Positions 19,301 through 28,216 of a stretch of DNA of 57,366 nt are shown here, one piece after another. Source of the DNA: S146-42 sp965371965 (GTDB taxonomy: Bacteria; Planctomycetota; Phycisphaerae; Phycisphaerales; UBA1924). Made by a program: the position numbers and the translations under genes. The notes below the pieces were generated by a model, which was given only the letters and a program-made list of their open reading frames with translations, was not told the DNA's origin and searched no databases. The stretch is from assembly GCA_965371965.1 (NCBI GenBank), contig CBDVAM010000008.1:1-57366 (forward strand). The letters are read 5' to 3'. The number at the start of each line of letters is the position of its first letter. Positions within the stretch are counted from its first letter, which is position 1.

Positions 19301-21761
19301 GGAGCCTGATACCAGCGTCGCCACTTCGATACAAGAAACCGAATTCGCCGCGTTGAGCGGACCGGAGGTGAGTGTCGGCGGGCTGGAGACGCGGATTCTT
19401 GAGGAAGCCGGCGAGGCTTCGTTCGAGGTTGACGGGGCGGTCGTGGCGAGCGAAGCGCCGCGCGCGTCATCGCGGGTCGAGTTTGCCCAAGGAATGGTCG
19501 CGGAGCCTGTGTTTGGCGAGTTTGACGTGAGGTCGGTCGAGATATCGACGGGCAGCGTGGCGGTGGAACAGGTGGTGAAGGACAGCGCGGGCGGCGCGCC
19601 GATAGCGATCGAGTTATCGAGGGATCTGTTGGTGCCGGATGTTGGCGAGTTTGGTTCTGAGATCGCGATTTCGGATGAGACGTTGAGTTTCGCGGGTGAC
19701 CTGGACGCAGCGGTTGAATCCGAGGCGCGCCTTTCGGTCGTCGACGCGGTTGTTATTGAGAGCGAGCCCGGGCGTGCGCCCGAGGGGATGATCGAGGTGG
19801 CGGCGGACACGGTGCCCTCGCCAATCGTCGGCGATGGCGTGGAGCGCACGCGGGATGTTGAGCTTGTTCCACTGGCGGATGTTGCGATCTTCGATGGCGA
19901 TGAGTCGTTGAGCTTGCCGGCGCTCTCGGAGGTCGGGCTGGGGGTTGATGCGCCGGTGCGGATTGTCGAGGACGCGTCCTTGACGCTGGACGTGCCGAGC
20001 GAGCTGGCGGCGGTGCCGAGGGCCTATCGCCAGCGGAGCGAGGAGTTTCGTGAGGAGTTGATTGAGGACCTGGGCGGGAGCGTCGAGACCGAGCTGGGCG
20101 TCGAGGCGGCGCTGGCGTGGCTTGCCAATCACCAGGATCTGACCGGGCGCTGGTCGGGGATCGACTTTGACGACGCGTGCCGGGAGTGCGTCGGCGAGTC
20201 GCGCCTGGAGTTCGACGCGGCGGTGACGGGATTGAGCACGCTGGCGTTTCTCGGGGCCGACCACACACATCTTCGGGCCGGACCCTATCGCGACACGATG
20301 CGTCGCGCGATGGATTGGATCACGCGGAGCCAGGACGACGCGGGGGATCTCTCCCAGGGCTCTGGGATTTACGCGCACGCGATCGCGACGACGGCGCTTG
20401 CGGAGATGCTGGCGATGACGGGCGATCCGTCGCTCGTCGAGGCGGTGCAGGCGGCGGCGACGTTCATCGCCGAACGGATCGAGGGCGATCCCAGCGCGTG
20501 GCAGTCGGAGGTCGGCGCGATCGGCGACACCTCGGCGATGGGCTGGCAGGTGATGGCGCTGGTGAGCGCGAGGCGGGCTGGGGCGGACGTGCCCGACCGG
20601 GTGTTCGACGCGGCTCGCGATTGGATCGATACGCTGAGTTTCCCGACCGATCCGGGGGTGTATTCGCACGCGCCGGGCGAGGATCCGACGAGGTGGGCGA
20701 CGGCAGAGGCGATGTTCTCGCATCGACTGCTGGGGCGGAATCGAGACGATGATCGGATGCGCCGCTCGGCGGAGGTGATCGGCTCGATCGATCCGGATTG
20801 GGAGGGCGAAGAGAGCACGTTCCAGTGGTACGCGACGACAATGGCGCTGTACCAGCACCAGGGGCGGATCTGGAACACCTGGAATGAAGAGCTGATCGGC
20901 GAGCTGCTGGATCATCAGGAGAGCGACGGGCATGAATCGGGGAGCTGGGCGGGGCGCGATCGCAACTCGCTGATCGGCGGAAGGGTGTATCAGACCGCGA
21001 TGAACACCCTGCTTCTTGAGGTCTATTACCGGTACCTGCCGGGGTTCATGGATCTGGACGCCGCGGACACCGGCGTTGTGCGCGGGCGGGTGTTTGATGG
21101 ACGGACGGGCAAGGCGCTGATCGGGGCGCTGGTGCGACTGGATTTGCCGGATCGCCCGCCGCAGATCGTGGTGACCGGCGATCGTGGTCGGTACACGCTG
21201 CGTCCGGAGGACGTGCCGGACCATGTGGCGATTACGGCGACGATGGAGGGGTATCTTCCGGCGTCTGTGGACGTGCCGACCGAGCGGCTGCTGCGGGGCG
21301 TGGTGGAGCGGGACATCGAGCTGTTCCCGCAGGTCGCCGGTGTGCTTGCGCTGGAGGCCCAGCCCGAGGTGCATCACCTGGGCAACAACGAGTTCTCGGG
21401 GCGGGTCAACAGCCAGTTCCAGCGCGAGGCCGAGGGATTGGAGTATGAGCGGGTGTTCGTGCTCGATCGGGGCTTGCTGCGGATGGCCCACGACGTGGCG
21501 GAGGTGCGACTGCTGCACAGGGGCACGCAGGCTCCGAACCCGGTGCGGATCAACGGGCATCGGTTGAGTCAGCGGCTGATCGACTCGCCTCGCGATGGCA
21601 GCTTTGGCGAGTGGCGGGCGACGTTCCCGGCGAGGTGGCTTCAAGAGGGCGAGAACGTGCTGCAGATCCGCAGCGTGCGGGGCAACTCGGATCTGGACGA
21701 CTTCGAGTTCGTGAATGTGCGGATCGTGCTGGATCCTGGGGACGAGAACGACCGGCGCTGA
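16347..21761 (+). CDS. 1804-residue envelope fusion protein: PD40 propeller, repetitive linker, terpene-cyclase-like toroid, CarboxypepD_reg domain
   Basis: Order of parts: N-terminal membrane anchor (5-25); five PD40/TolB-like blades (about 60-350), e.g. GPALSRDGQTIYFYSDRPGG and SPAFSPAGDFLYFASKREGG; two membrane helices (about 357-389 and 398-420); a Glu/Ala-rich linker to about 1225 that contains three roughly 97-residue imperfect repeats; an alpha/alpha-toroid resembling squalene-hopene-cyclase/prenyltransferase repeats (about 1244-1570, e.g. GVEAALAWLANHQDLTGRWSG); a carboxypeptidase-regulatory-like beta domain (about 1575-1650, GRVFDGRTGKALIGALV); and a final beta-rich domain. The gene begins 15 bases after exbD, so it is probably in that operon. 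It may be the TolB/TonB-like energy-coupled partner of the ExbBD motor. No enzymatic DxDD motif is obvious in the toroid. Confidence 0.8.
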   Translation: MRKVLVAIVVMGVVAGAIVGGGLLVKTKGESAARFLTDGASIHVAAGEASKRRVLWTPPEALAEGVNSSEDEYEPFLSFDAQTMLFVRGKAGGGADILTSTRTLEGWTDPEPISVNTVDFDELGPALSRDGQTIYFYSDRPGGLGGYDIWAADREGEAWGEARNLGTAVNSVFNDYGPTLNPEGSRLLFASNRPTAEELEGIDEDAWAATLREDVYSADYDLYRSNISDRGLGDAVAIEELNTGAHDGSPAFSPAGDFLYFASKREGGFGGYDLYRVRLAADGEIALDSHAIENLGASVNSASNEMDPVLSQLGFELHFSSDRLRSLAESAGEGSYDLFVSTSREVYETVEVPEVDWAGLWSLVWPNLVWLLLLGLLLLLLLLAIRHKPVQDRYRRLGLLGKCLLVSMLVHLLLLSVIGAYRLGSVLGEVRDRSGASRVALLSREGASDVARQVRGSLTQVEVRQVSFEALATPMELPRLELAREIREFALDQSQASDRQMELAEAEDAEAREAELELLEESREVELAEATPEAMTPDAPTPEAPEDEAQSEVSQADMLARRSANDVALDAELAAPAAVEVAQSDQAMDDGVFEPATNADAEPLDLETPEPAATLSEQLAEADVDGPSEAVVSDIQTEREMEVAQARPDEIRSDAEVVMDTALPAPSEVEIEASDAVVENPTSLAERLAGEDARAVETGIEPAAGVELAELAAVDAPEVDSNRMDVVQGEVVTELLVDIADRAPSAMRNESESAVDAAIPSARQAEITPDRELAAIKKLAIASPVEGAVEAGSAHLEVEPTVDAEVSPVSIADAPEIDSAGFEIQRSEVEPERFVEVAAQVPSAMRQESAEPVLPGGASVESAELSPEFASRTIDAMASSRARAVDAGTPNVEVDPTANARVVPLALGDAPKIDSGSLELQRTEIEAERLLVVAAEAPSAVRVESAEPMSVGTPSVESVELLPEFDTPAIDALALPAMSGEVRDAEPDTSVATSIQETEFAALSGPEVSVGGLETRILEEAGEASFEVDGAVVASEAPRASSRVEFAQGMVAEPVFGEFDVRSVEISTGSVAVEQVVKDSAGGAPIAIELSRDLLVPDVGEFGSEIAISDETLSFAGDLDAAVESEARLSVVDAVVIESEPGRAPEGMIEVAADTVPSPIVGDGVERTRDVELVPLADVAIFDGDESLSLPALSEVGLGVDAPVRIVEDASLTLDVPSELAAVPRAYRQRSEEFREELIEDLGGSVETELGVEAALAWLANHQDLTGRWSGIDFDDACRECVGESRLEFDAAVTGLSTLAFLGADHTHLRAGPYRDTMRRAMDWITRSQDDAGDLSQGSGIYAHAIATTALAEMLAMTGDPSLVEAVQAAATFIAERIEGDPSAWQSEVGAIGDTSAMGWQVMALVSARRAGADVPDRVFDAARDWIDTLSFPTDPGVYSHAPGEDPTRWATAEAMFSHRLLGRNRDDDRMRRSAEVIGSIDPDWEGEESTFQWYATTMALYQHQGRIWNTWNEELIGELLDHQESDGHESGSWAGRDRNSLIGGRVYQTAMNTLLLEVYYRYLPGFMDLDAADTGVVRGRVFDGRTGKALIGALVRLDLPDRPPQIVVTGDRGRYTLRPEDVPDHVAITATMEGYLPASVDVPTERLLRGVVERDIELFPQVAGVLALEAQPEVHHLGNNEFSGRVNSQFQREAEGLEYERVFVLDRGLLRMAHDVAEVRLLHRGTQAPNPVRINGHRLSQRLIDSPRDGSFGEWRATFPARWLQEGENVLQIRSVRGNSDLDDFEFVNVRIVLDPGDENDRR
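18457..19250 (+). repeat. Three ~97-residue internal coding repeats
   Basis: Within the acidic linker of the fusion protein, the anchors DAPEVDS (near 18490), DAPEIDS (near 18783) and DAPKIDS (near 19074) recur every 291-293 bases. Each is followed by a V/E-rich block and APSAMR or APSAVR plus ESAEP-like sequence. They look like in-frame duplications. Confidence 0.7.
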
Positions 21762-21890
21762 GAGCGGGAATCTCGCCGATTTGTGGCCCCTGGGGGCGTT
21801 TTGTGCGAATGGCGTGCAGCCAGAGGCCGATGCTGGGGCTACAACGTCTTCGACGGATCACTGAGTCCAGAGTTTCCCTTGGGGATTGAC

Positions 21891-24659
21891 ATGAAGCACG
21901 CACGAATGTTGTCGGCACTCGCCGGTCTTGCCCTTTCTGTGGGCCTTGCCGGGGCTCGCGATCTTCCCTCGTTTGACAAGGTCTCGGAGGGGTTCGAGGC
22001 GGTCAACTCGTCGGCGGATGGGTCGAAGCCTCTATACAACGTCTGGATCAACAAGAAGGACCGCCAGCTTCTCGCGGAGATTCCGCGATCGGCGATGAAC
22101 AAGCGGTTCTTCATCATCCCGACCGTCGCCGGCGGGGACAGACAGATGGGCGTCTACTCGGACTATCACAGCCAAGTCGGCAAGCCCTCCAAGCAGCTCT
22201 ATTGGAAGAAGATCGGTGACGAGCTGGTGCTCATCGAGCCCAACCTCTCGTATCGGAGCATGGGCGACGCCGAGTCGAAGGCGGCGACGAGTCGGATCTA
22301 CACCGACCGGGTCGTGACGACGGTGCCGATCATTGCCAAGGGTCCGAGCGGCGGGCACGTCATCGATCTAGACGCGTTGATGCTTGGTAAATCAAGCACG
22401 TTCTTCGGCGGCTTCACGCGTGGGGCGAACACGAAGCTGGCGGAGATCAAGTCTGCCAAGGCGTTCCCGCACAACCTGGAGTTCACCCTGGAGCTGCCCA
22501 GGTCGAACGGACAAGTTGTGCAGATCCACTATTCGATCGGCAGTCCGCCCAAGAGCACGGGGTTCAAGCCGCGCGAGGCGGATCGGCGTGTGGGGTTCTT
22601 CTACACGGACTTTACCGACCGGGCGAAGAACGACGGGGAGAGCCAGAAGGTGCGGTACGCGCACCGGTGGAATCTGGAGAAGCGTGATCCGAAGCTGAAG
22701 CTGAGCCCGCCGAAGCAGCCGATTGTGTATTACATCGAGCACACGACGCCGGTGCGGTATCGCAAGTGGGTGCGAGACGGGATCCTGGCGTGGAACGAGG
22801 CGTTCGAGCAGGTGGGGATTCTGGGGGCGATCGAGGTGCGTCAGCAGGACGCCCAGACCGGCGTGTTCATGGATATCGACCCAGAGGACATCCGCTACAG
22901 CTTCGTGCGCTGGACCAACAGCCACATGGGCTTTGCGATCGGCCCGAGCCATGCGCACCCCGAGACCGGCGAGATCTATGAGGCGGACATCGTGATGGAC
23001 GAGCAGTTCATCTCCGGCTGGGCGAGGTCCCACATCACCAGCCAGCTCGCGACCGAGGCGATGTTGGATATGGACGCCGAGACCGTCGCGTGGTTCGATC
23101 TGAACCCCGACTGGGATCCGCGGGTGCGCCTGGCGGCACCCCAGGACCGCGCCCAGGTGGCGGCGTATCGCAAGGCGGTCAGCGAGGGGCAGGAGTGGGA
23201 GGGCGAGATCCCGCCCACGATGCTCCCAACGGTGTGGAGCGCGACCGACGCCGAGATCGCGACACGCGGGGGCATCTGCAACGCGCTGCATCACCTCACG
23301 CGCCAGGTCGGGTATTCGCGGATGATGCTGGACGCGGGGATTTTGAGATTCGGCGACGAGGATGACGATGAGAATGGCGATGAGGACGGCGATGAGAATG
23401 GCGAGGACGACGTGCAGATGCTCGACGGTCTGCCCGAGGATTTCGTGGGCCCGCTGCTGCGGGCGGTGATCATGCACGAGGTCGGGCACACGATGGGGCT
23501 GATGCACAACTGGAAGGGCACGAGCACGACGCCGTACGCCGAGGCGAACTCCGAGGAGTTCAAGGGCAAGAAGTCGATCTCGGTCTCGGTGATGGACTAC
23601 CTGCCGATCAATATCGTGGCGACCGACGAGGACTCGGAGTTGATCCAGGGCGACTTCGACACGATCGGTCTTGGCACCTACGACATGTGGGCGATCGAGT
23701 GGGGATACACGCCCAAGGGCAGCGACAAGATCGCGCGCCAGGCCGCGGACCCGGCCCACGCGTTCACGTCCGACGAGGGGTCTTCTGGCCCGGACCCGCA
23801 CGCCAAGACGTGGGATATCGGCGAGAACAGCCTGGACTTTGCGGACAACCAGATCCGCCTGGCGCATCGGATTCGCTCGAAGATCATCGACGAGATCGTG
23901 GAGGACAACCAGAGCTGGCAGAAGGCCAGCCGGGCGTATCAGCAGACGCTGGGCTTGCAGATGGGCGCGATGCGGACGGCGTCGAACTGGATCGGCGGGG
24001 CGCACATCAATCGGTTCCGCAAGGGCGACGAGGGCGCGAGCGATCCGATCCGCCCGGTCGATGTCGAGCGCCAGCGAAGGGCGGTGGAGCTGATCTGCGC
24101 CAACGCGTTCGACGAGAGCGCGTTCGGGCTGAGCCCCGAGCTGTTGGCCAAGTTTGGCGCCGATCAGTGGTTCGACGAGCGAGGGAGCCAGCCGGATTGG
24201 CCCGTGCATGACCAGGTGCTGGGCGTGCAGGCGTCGGCGATGAGCATGCTGCTCAACCCGACTCGCCTGCGCCGGGTGCTGGACAACGAGCAGCGGACGG
24301 CGAGCGGCGAGGACGCGCTGACGGTGCCGGAGATTCTTGAGCATGTCCGTGAGAGCGTCTGGATATCGGACGATTCGCGCCAGAACTATTCTGTCCGCGA
24401 GCCGATGGTCAGCAGCATCGCCCGGAACCTGCAGCGCGAGCATCTGGACCGGCTGATCGATCTGGCGACGGGGCTGAGATGGCCGGGAGCGAGCGGGGCG
24501 ACGATCTCGTCGCTCGCACGCCAGGAACTGCGCGAGATCCAGGGGACGGTCGAGGCGATGCAGAAGCGCAGCCCGGACTCCTACACAAGCGCACACCTGG
24601 CGGACGCTGGCGAGCGGATCGCCAAGGCGCTGGACGCGGGGTATATCCGCAGGGATTGA
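21891..24659 (+). CDS. Exported zinc-dependent metalloprotease, DUF5117/DUF4953 type
   Basis: A 922-residue protein with a signal peptide (MKHARMLSALAG...GLAGA). The middle carries the extended metzincin site HEVGHTMGLMHNW beginning at residue 529. The upstream segment with YYIEHTTPVRYRKWVRDGI-like sequence and the later SVMDYLP Met-turn fit the DUF5117-DUF4953 family of bacterial zinc proteases. An acidic low-complexity insert (about 489-508, repeats of GATGAxGA) precedes the active site. ATG 21891 is chosen because the signal peptide starts there; the frame is open from 21783. It follows the fusion protein by about 130 bases. Substrate unknown. Confidence 0.87.
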   Translation: MKHARMLSALAGLALSVGLAGARDLPSFDKVSEGFEAVNSSADGSKPLYNVWINKKDRQLLAEIPRSAMNKRFFIIPTVAGGDRQMGVYSDYHSQVGKPSKQLYWKKIGDELVLIEPNLSYRSMGDAESKAATSRIYTDRVVTTVPIIAKGPSGGHVIDLDALMLGKSSTFFGGFTRGANTKLAEIKSAKAFPHNLEFTLELPRSNGQVVQIHYSIGSPPKSTGFKPREADRRVGFFYTDFTDRAKNDGESQKVRYAHRWNLEKRDPKLKLSPPKQPIVYYIEHTTPVRYRKWVRDGILAWNEAFEQVGILGAIEVRQQDAQTGVFMDIDPEDIRYSFVRWTNSHMGFAIGPSHAHPETGEIYEADIVMDEQFISGWARSHITSQLATEAMLDMDAETVAWFDLNPDWDPRVRLAAPQDRAQVAAYRKAVSEGQEWEGEIPPTMLPTVWSATDAEIATRGGICNALHHLTRQVGYSRMMLDAGILRFGDEDDDENGDEDGDENGEDDVQMLDGLPEDFVGPLLRAVIMHEVGHTMGLMHNWKGTSTTPYAEANSEEFKGKKSISVSVMDYLPINIVATDEDSELIQGDFDTIGLGTYDMWAIEWGYTPKGSDKIARQAADPAHAFTSDEGSSGPDPHAKTWDIGENSLDFADNQIRLAHRIRSKIIDEIVEDNQSWQKASRAYQQTLGLQMGAMRTASNWIGGAHINRFRKGDEGASDPIRPVDVERQRRAVELICANAFDESAFGLSPELLAKFGADQWFDERGSQPDWPVHDQVLGVQASAMSMLLNPTRLRRVLDNEQRTASGEDALTVPEILEHVRESVWISDDSRQNYSVREPMVSSIARNLQREHLDRLIDLATGLRWPGASGATISSLARQELREIQGTVEAMQKRSPDSYTSAHLADAGERIAKALDAGYIRRD

Positions 24660-24683
24660 TGTGTGAATCGGTAACAGCACTGG

Positions 24684-24716
24684 ACGCCCGGGTGCTCGCG
24701 CCCGGGCGTTTTTTTT
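24684..24716 (+). terminator. Intrinsic terminator after the envelope module
   Basis: A 9-bp perfect stem, ACGCCCGGG / CCCGGGCGT, with an 8-base loop is followed by an eight-base T tract. It lies 25 bases after the metalloprotease stop and before the convergent uppS gene. Confidence 0.92.
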
Positions 24717-24771
24717 GGCATTGAATGGGCCGGTAATCCGCTCTGGTTGCGTTTCGTGCGTGGAACTAGGC

Positions 24772-25614
24772 CTAACTGTCTGCGCTGAGCCCGCCGAAGC
24801 GACGGTCGCGTGAGGCGTAGTCCTGGATCGCCTTGCAGAGTTCAACCTTGCCAAACTCGGGCCAGAGCACGTCGGTGATGAATATCTCGGCGTAGGAGAG
24901 CTGCCAGAGCAGGTAGTTGCTCAGGCGTCGTTCGCCGGCGGTGCGGATGAGCAGGTCGGGGTCGGGCATGTCGGCGGTGTCGAGGCGCGAGGAGATCATC
25001 GCGTCGTCGATGGCGTCGGGTTGGATCTTGCCATCGCGGGTATCAAAGGCGATGGACTGCACGGCGCGGACAATCTCGTCGCGCGAGCCGTAGTTGAGCG
25101 CGAGGCAGAGCGTCGGGCCTGTGCAGGAACTCGTGGCCTCGATGACGCGGGCGATGGCCTCGCCGGCGGGGTCGGGCAGTTCTTGCCAGCGTCCGATTGC
25201 GCGCAGGCGGATGTTCTCTCGGACCAACTCCTCGCGCTCAGAGTCACAGTAGATCGCGCACAGCTCCATGAGGGCATCGACCTCGGCCTTGGGGCGCTTC
25301 CAGTTCTCGCTGCTGAAGGAGAAGAGGGTGATGGCCTCGACGCCGAGGGTGCCGCAGGTCTCGACGGTCTCGCGGACGGCGGCAGCGCCGTTGCGATGGC
25401 CGAAGATCCTGGGGAAGCCGCGCTCTTGTGCCCAGCGTCCGTTGCCGTCCATGATGATGGCGATGTGGCGTGGGATGCGAGCGGGGTCGATGTCGGGGAT
25501 GATTCTCTGGGGGTCGGCCTTTGGGGTGATCCGGCGCATCTGTTCGAGGCGTGCGAGGCCCTGAGGGGAGATCTGGTGCGTGGCGGCGTGGTCGGGTTGG
25601 TTCTGCTGGGACAA
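24772..25614 (-). CDS. uppS: Isoprenyl transferase (undecaprenyl diphosphate synthase)
   Basis: A 280-residue cis-prenyltransferase making the C55 lipid carrier for cell-wall and other polysaccharides. Conserved motifs are all present: IMDGNGRWAQERG, GHRNGAAAVRE, SFSSENWKRP and RTAGERRLSNYLLWQ (usual RxSGE is RTAGE here). An N-terminal extension of about 45 residues precedes the core. It follows purA by about 50 bases on the same strand and may be co-transcribed. cdsA, its usual neighbour, lies about 1.7 kb upstream. Confidence 0.93.
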   Translation of the reverse strand: MSQQNQPDHAATHQISPQGLARLEQMRRITPKADPQRIIPDIDPARIPRHIAIIMDGNGRWAQERGFPRIFGHRNGAAAVRETVETCGTLGVEAITLFSFSSENWKRPKAEVDALMELCAIYCDSEREELVRENIRLRAIGRWQELPDPAGEAIARVIEATSSCTGPTLCLALNYGSRDEIVRAVQSIAFDTRDGKIQPDAIDDAMISSRLDTADMPDPDLLIRTAGERRLSNYLLWQLSYAEIFITDVLWPEFGKVELCKAIQDYASRDRRFGGLSADS

Positions 25615-25665
25615 GAGGCGCCTTTCGGGACTCTGCGGCGCGCCGCTTTGGATGCGATTCGCCGG

Positions 25666-26979
25666 TCAGCTGATCTCGATGGTCTGCTCACGGTCCGGGC
25701 CCACGCCGGCGATTGAGATCGGCGCTCCGGCGTGCTCTTCGACATACGACAGATAATGGCGTGCGTTCGATGGGAGGTCATCGAGGGAGCGGATTTGGGT
25801 GATGTCGTCGCCAAAGCCGGGCAGGGTGATGAGCACGGGCTTGACGGTTGCGAGCGAGGAGGCGTCGGGGAGGAATCGCTCGGTTCGGTCGCCGTCGATC
25901 TCGTAGGCGATGCAGACCTTGATGGGATCGATGCCGCTGAGCACGTCGAGCATGGTCATGGCGAGGCTATCGACGCCGTTGAGCATGACGGCGTATCGGA
26001 GCGCGACCAGGTCGAGCCAGCCGATGCGCCGCGGCCTGCCGGTGGTGGTGCCGAACTCTCGCCCGCGTTCTCGGATGGTGGTGGCGAGGTCTCCATGGAT
26101 TTCCGTTGGGAACGGCCCGCCCCCGACGCGGGTGCAGTAGGCCTTGCAGACGCCGAGGATGTTGTGGATGGCCTTGGGGCTGATGCCGGCGCCCGCGGGG
26201 ATGCCCAGGGCGCTGGAGTTTGACGAGGTGACGTAGGGGAAGGTGCCGTGATCGACGTCGAGCAGGGTGGCGTTGCCGCCCTCGAAGAGCAGGCGTTTGC
26301 CTGCGCGGCAGAGATCGTGGAGCAGGTACGACGTGTCCGTGATGCGTGGGCGGAGGCGCTCGCCGAGTTCGAGCAGGCGTTCGATGATCGCGCCCTGCGT
26401 TGGCACACTGGGGTCGTCCAGGACTCCCGGTGCTGTCAGCCCGGCGGCGCGGGCGAGCAACCGCTTGAGGTCGTCTGGGCGCAGGAGGTCCGCGATGCGG
26501 ATGGCGGCGGCTCGGTGGGCCTTGTCGGCGTAGGCGGGGCCGATGCCGCGTCTGGTGGTACCGATCCCGCCGGTGTCTTCTTGCTCGCCGAACTCGCGGG
26601 CCAGGAGGGTCTCGCGCCGGGCGTCTTCCGCCTTGTGGTAGGGGGTGACGACGTGGGCTCGATCGGATACCACCAGCCCGGCGGTATCGACGCCCTTGGA
26701 TTCCAGGTCGTCGATCTCGTAGACCAACTGCTCGGGGTCGACGACGACGCCGTTGGCGATGATGGCCTTCTTGCCCGGGTAGAGGATGCCCGAGGGGACG
26801 AGGTGGAGGCTGAATCGGTTGTCGTCGACGACGATGGTGTGCCCGGCGTTCGCGCCTCCGTTGTAGCGGATGATCGCGTCGTGCTCGGGCGCGAGGCGAT
26901 CGACGATCTTGCCCTTACCCTCGTCGCCCCATTGCTGGCCGACGACGGCGGTGGATTGTGGTTGTGGGGTCTTTGGCAT
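25666..26979 (-). CDS. purA: Adenylosuccinate synthetase
   Basis: A 437-residue enzyme that joins IMP and aspartate using GTP, the committed step to AMP. The N-terminal QQWGDEGKGKIVD P-loop-like motif, NGGANAGHT, the GIGPAYADK segment and the C-terminal VCIAYEIDG and LPxNAR-like blocks are present at family-typical spacing. No odd features were seen. uppS follows on the same strand. Confidence 0.96.
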   Translation of the reverse strand: MPKTPQPQSTAVVGQQWGDEGKGKIVDRLAPEHDAIIRYNGGANAGHTIVVDDNRFSLHLVPSGILYPGKKAIIANGVVVDPEQLVYEIDDLESKGVDTAGLVVSDRAHVVTPYHKAEDARRETLLAREFGEQEDTGGIGTTRRGIGPAYADKAHRAAAIRIADLLRPDDLKRLLARAAGLTAPGVLDDPSVPTQGAIIERLLELGERLRPRITDTSYLLHDLCRAGKRLLFEGGNATLLDVDHGTFPYVTSSNSSALGIPAGAGISPKAIHNILGVCKAYCTRVGGGPFPTEIHGDLATTIRERGREFGTTTGRPRRIGWLDLVALRYAVMLNGVDSLAMTMLDVLSGIDPIKVCIAYEIDGDRTERFLPDASSLATVKPVLITLPGFGDDITQIRSLDDLPSNARHYLSYVEEHAGAPISIAGVGPDREQTIEIS

Positions 26980-27134
26980 GGCTTACCGGGCGAAAGGCTA
27001 GGTGACGCGGGGTCGGGTTTCCTCGCTCCTTCGCGCGTCGGTGGGATTGGGCCATCCGATAAGGGGTGAAGAGAGGCGTTTGCGATGGGTGGGCGTGATT
27101 CCGGTACGTCCTCGGGCCGATTGAAGATGCAGCC

Positions 27135-27320
27135 ATGGCCGGATCTGAGACCATCAAGCTGAAGTGTCCGAACCTGCGATGCCGCAAGGTGCTGTCGGCT
27201 CCGGCCACCGCCCGCGGGCAGGTTGTGCGATGCAAGCACTGCATGACCCGCTTGCGGGTCCCTCAGGCGTTCGATAAGAGCGAGAACCTCGGCGCGACCC
27301 CTCGCCCCAGCCCGAGCTAG
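27135..27320 (+). CDS. Small zinc-ribbon protein
   Basis: A 61-residue protein with KCPNLRCRKVL and VRCKHCMTRLRVP, a two-knuckle ribbon of CxxxxC plus CxxC type similar to MJ0042-like domains. It has a basic core and a short polar tail. It sits alone on the + strand between purA and cdsA, which are on the other strand. Such ribbons are frequent in planctomycetes as parts of larger proteins; this one is free-standing. Function unknown. Confidence 0.6.
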   Translation: MAGSETIKLKCPNLRCRKVLSAPATARGQVVRCKHCMTRLRVPQAFDKSENLGATPRPSPS

Positions 27321-27334
27321 GTTGGCAAGCCGCC

Positions 27335-28201
27335 TCAGAGAATAATACCCAGCCACGCGTACGCGATCGGTCCGACCAGCAGCGGCGAGTCGATGATGTC
27401 GAGGATGCCGCCAAAGCCGGGCAAGGCCTGTCCGGAGTCCTTGGCGGCGGCGTCGCGTTTGTAGAGGCTGACGGCCAGGTCGCCTGCCTGGGCAACGAGG
27501 GCGATGATGACGCCAGTCGGGATTGCCAGGAGGATGGACACGTCCTTGAGTGGTTCGACCAGGGTCCATCCGGCGAGCGCGACGCCTATGGATGCGACGA
27601 CGCCCCCGGCGAGGCCTTCCCAGGTCTTCTTGGGGCTGAGCCAGGGGATGAGCTTGTGCCTGCCTATGGCCTTGCCGGTGAAGAACGCGCCGATGTCGCA
27701 GGCCTTGGTGGTGACGAGGACCCAGAGCAGCAGCCAGGCCGAGTGTTCTTGGAGGATGGCGAGCAGGAAGCCGAGCATGACGCCCAGGTGGGTGAAGGCG
27801 AGCATCGCGCCGCCAAGAGATGCCATTGCGCCGATGGGATCGCGTGATCGGCAGATGTCGAGGGCGGCGAGTGCGAGGATGGCGACGGCGTAGCCCAGTG
27901 AGCCGGGACCCTGGGCTCCGGCGCTGACCGCGGCCATGCCCGCGACGGTGGCGAGGCTGAGAATGACGGGATTCGTGCGCACGCCCTTGGCTCTGAGCAG
28001 AACGGCGAGCTCGCGGCTTGCGAGGATTCCCAGGGCGAGCGCCAGGGGCAGGAGGATCAGGCCCGGCGCGATGAACCCCGATCGTGCGAGGAATGAAGGG
28101 AGCCAGGTGGGCTCGGGTTGATCGGAGAGCCACTGGTCGAGCCACAGCATCGCCACGAGAGCGGCGATGAGCACGGGGCCAAGGAGGAGTCGGGCACGCA
28201 C
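27335..28201 (-). CDS. cdsA: Phosphatidate cytidylyltransferase (CDP-diglyceride synthase)
   Basis: A 288-residue polytopic membrane protein with about eight hydrophobic segments. The C-terminal half carries the CdsA signature: TKACDIGAFFTGKAIGRHKL, then SPKKTWEGLAGG. It makes CDP-diacylglycerol for phospholipid synthesis. The start is GTG at 28201, 15 bases after the stop of the exported 521-residue protein, so the two are likely co-transcribed. Confidence 0.9.
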   Translation of the reverse strand: MRARLLLGPVLIAALVAMLWLDQWLSDQPEPTWLPSFLARSGFIAPGLILLPLALALGILASRELAVLLRAKGVRTNPVILSLATVAGMAAVSAGAQGPGSLGYAVAILALAALDICRSRDPIGAMASLGGAMLAFTHLGVMLGFLLAILQEHSAWLLLWVLVTTKACDIGAFFTGKAIGRHKLIPWLSPKKTWEGLAGGVVASIGVALAGWTLVEPLKDVSILLAIPTGVIIALVAQAGDLAVSLYKRDAAAKDSGQALPGFGGILDIIDSPLLVGPIAYAWLGIIL

Positions 28202-28216
28202 GGCGGGACTGTACCC

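Noticed and set aside
22392..24854. 820-codon open frame on the minus strand opposite the metalloprotease
   Set aside because: Arg/His/Pro-rich translation with no domain. It is a shadow of GC-biased third positions, as are similar long frames opposite gabD, the TPR gene and the fusion protein.
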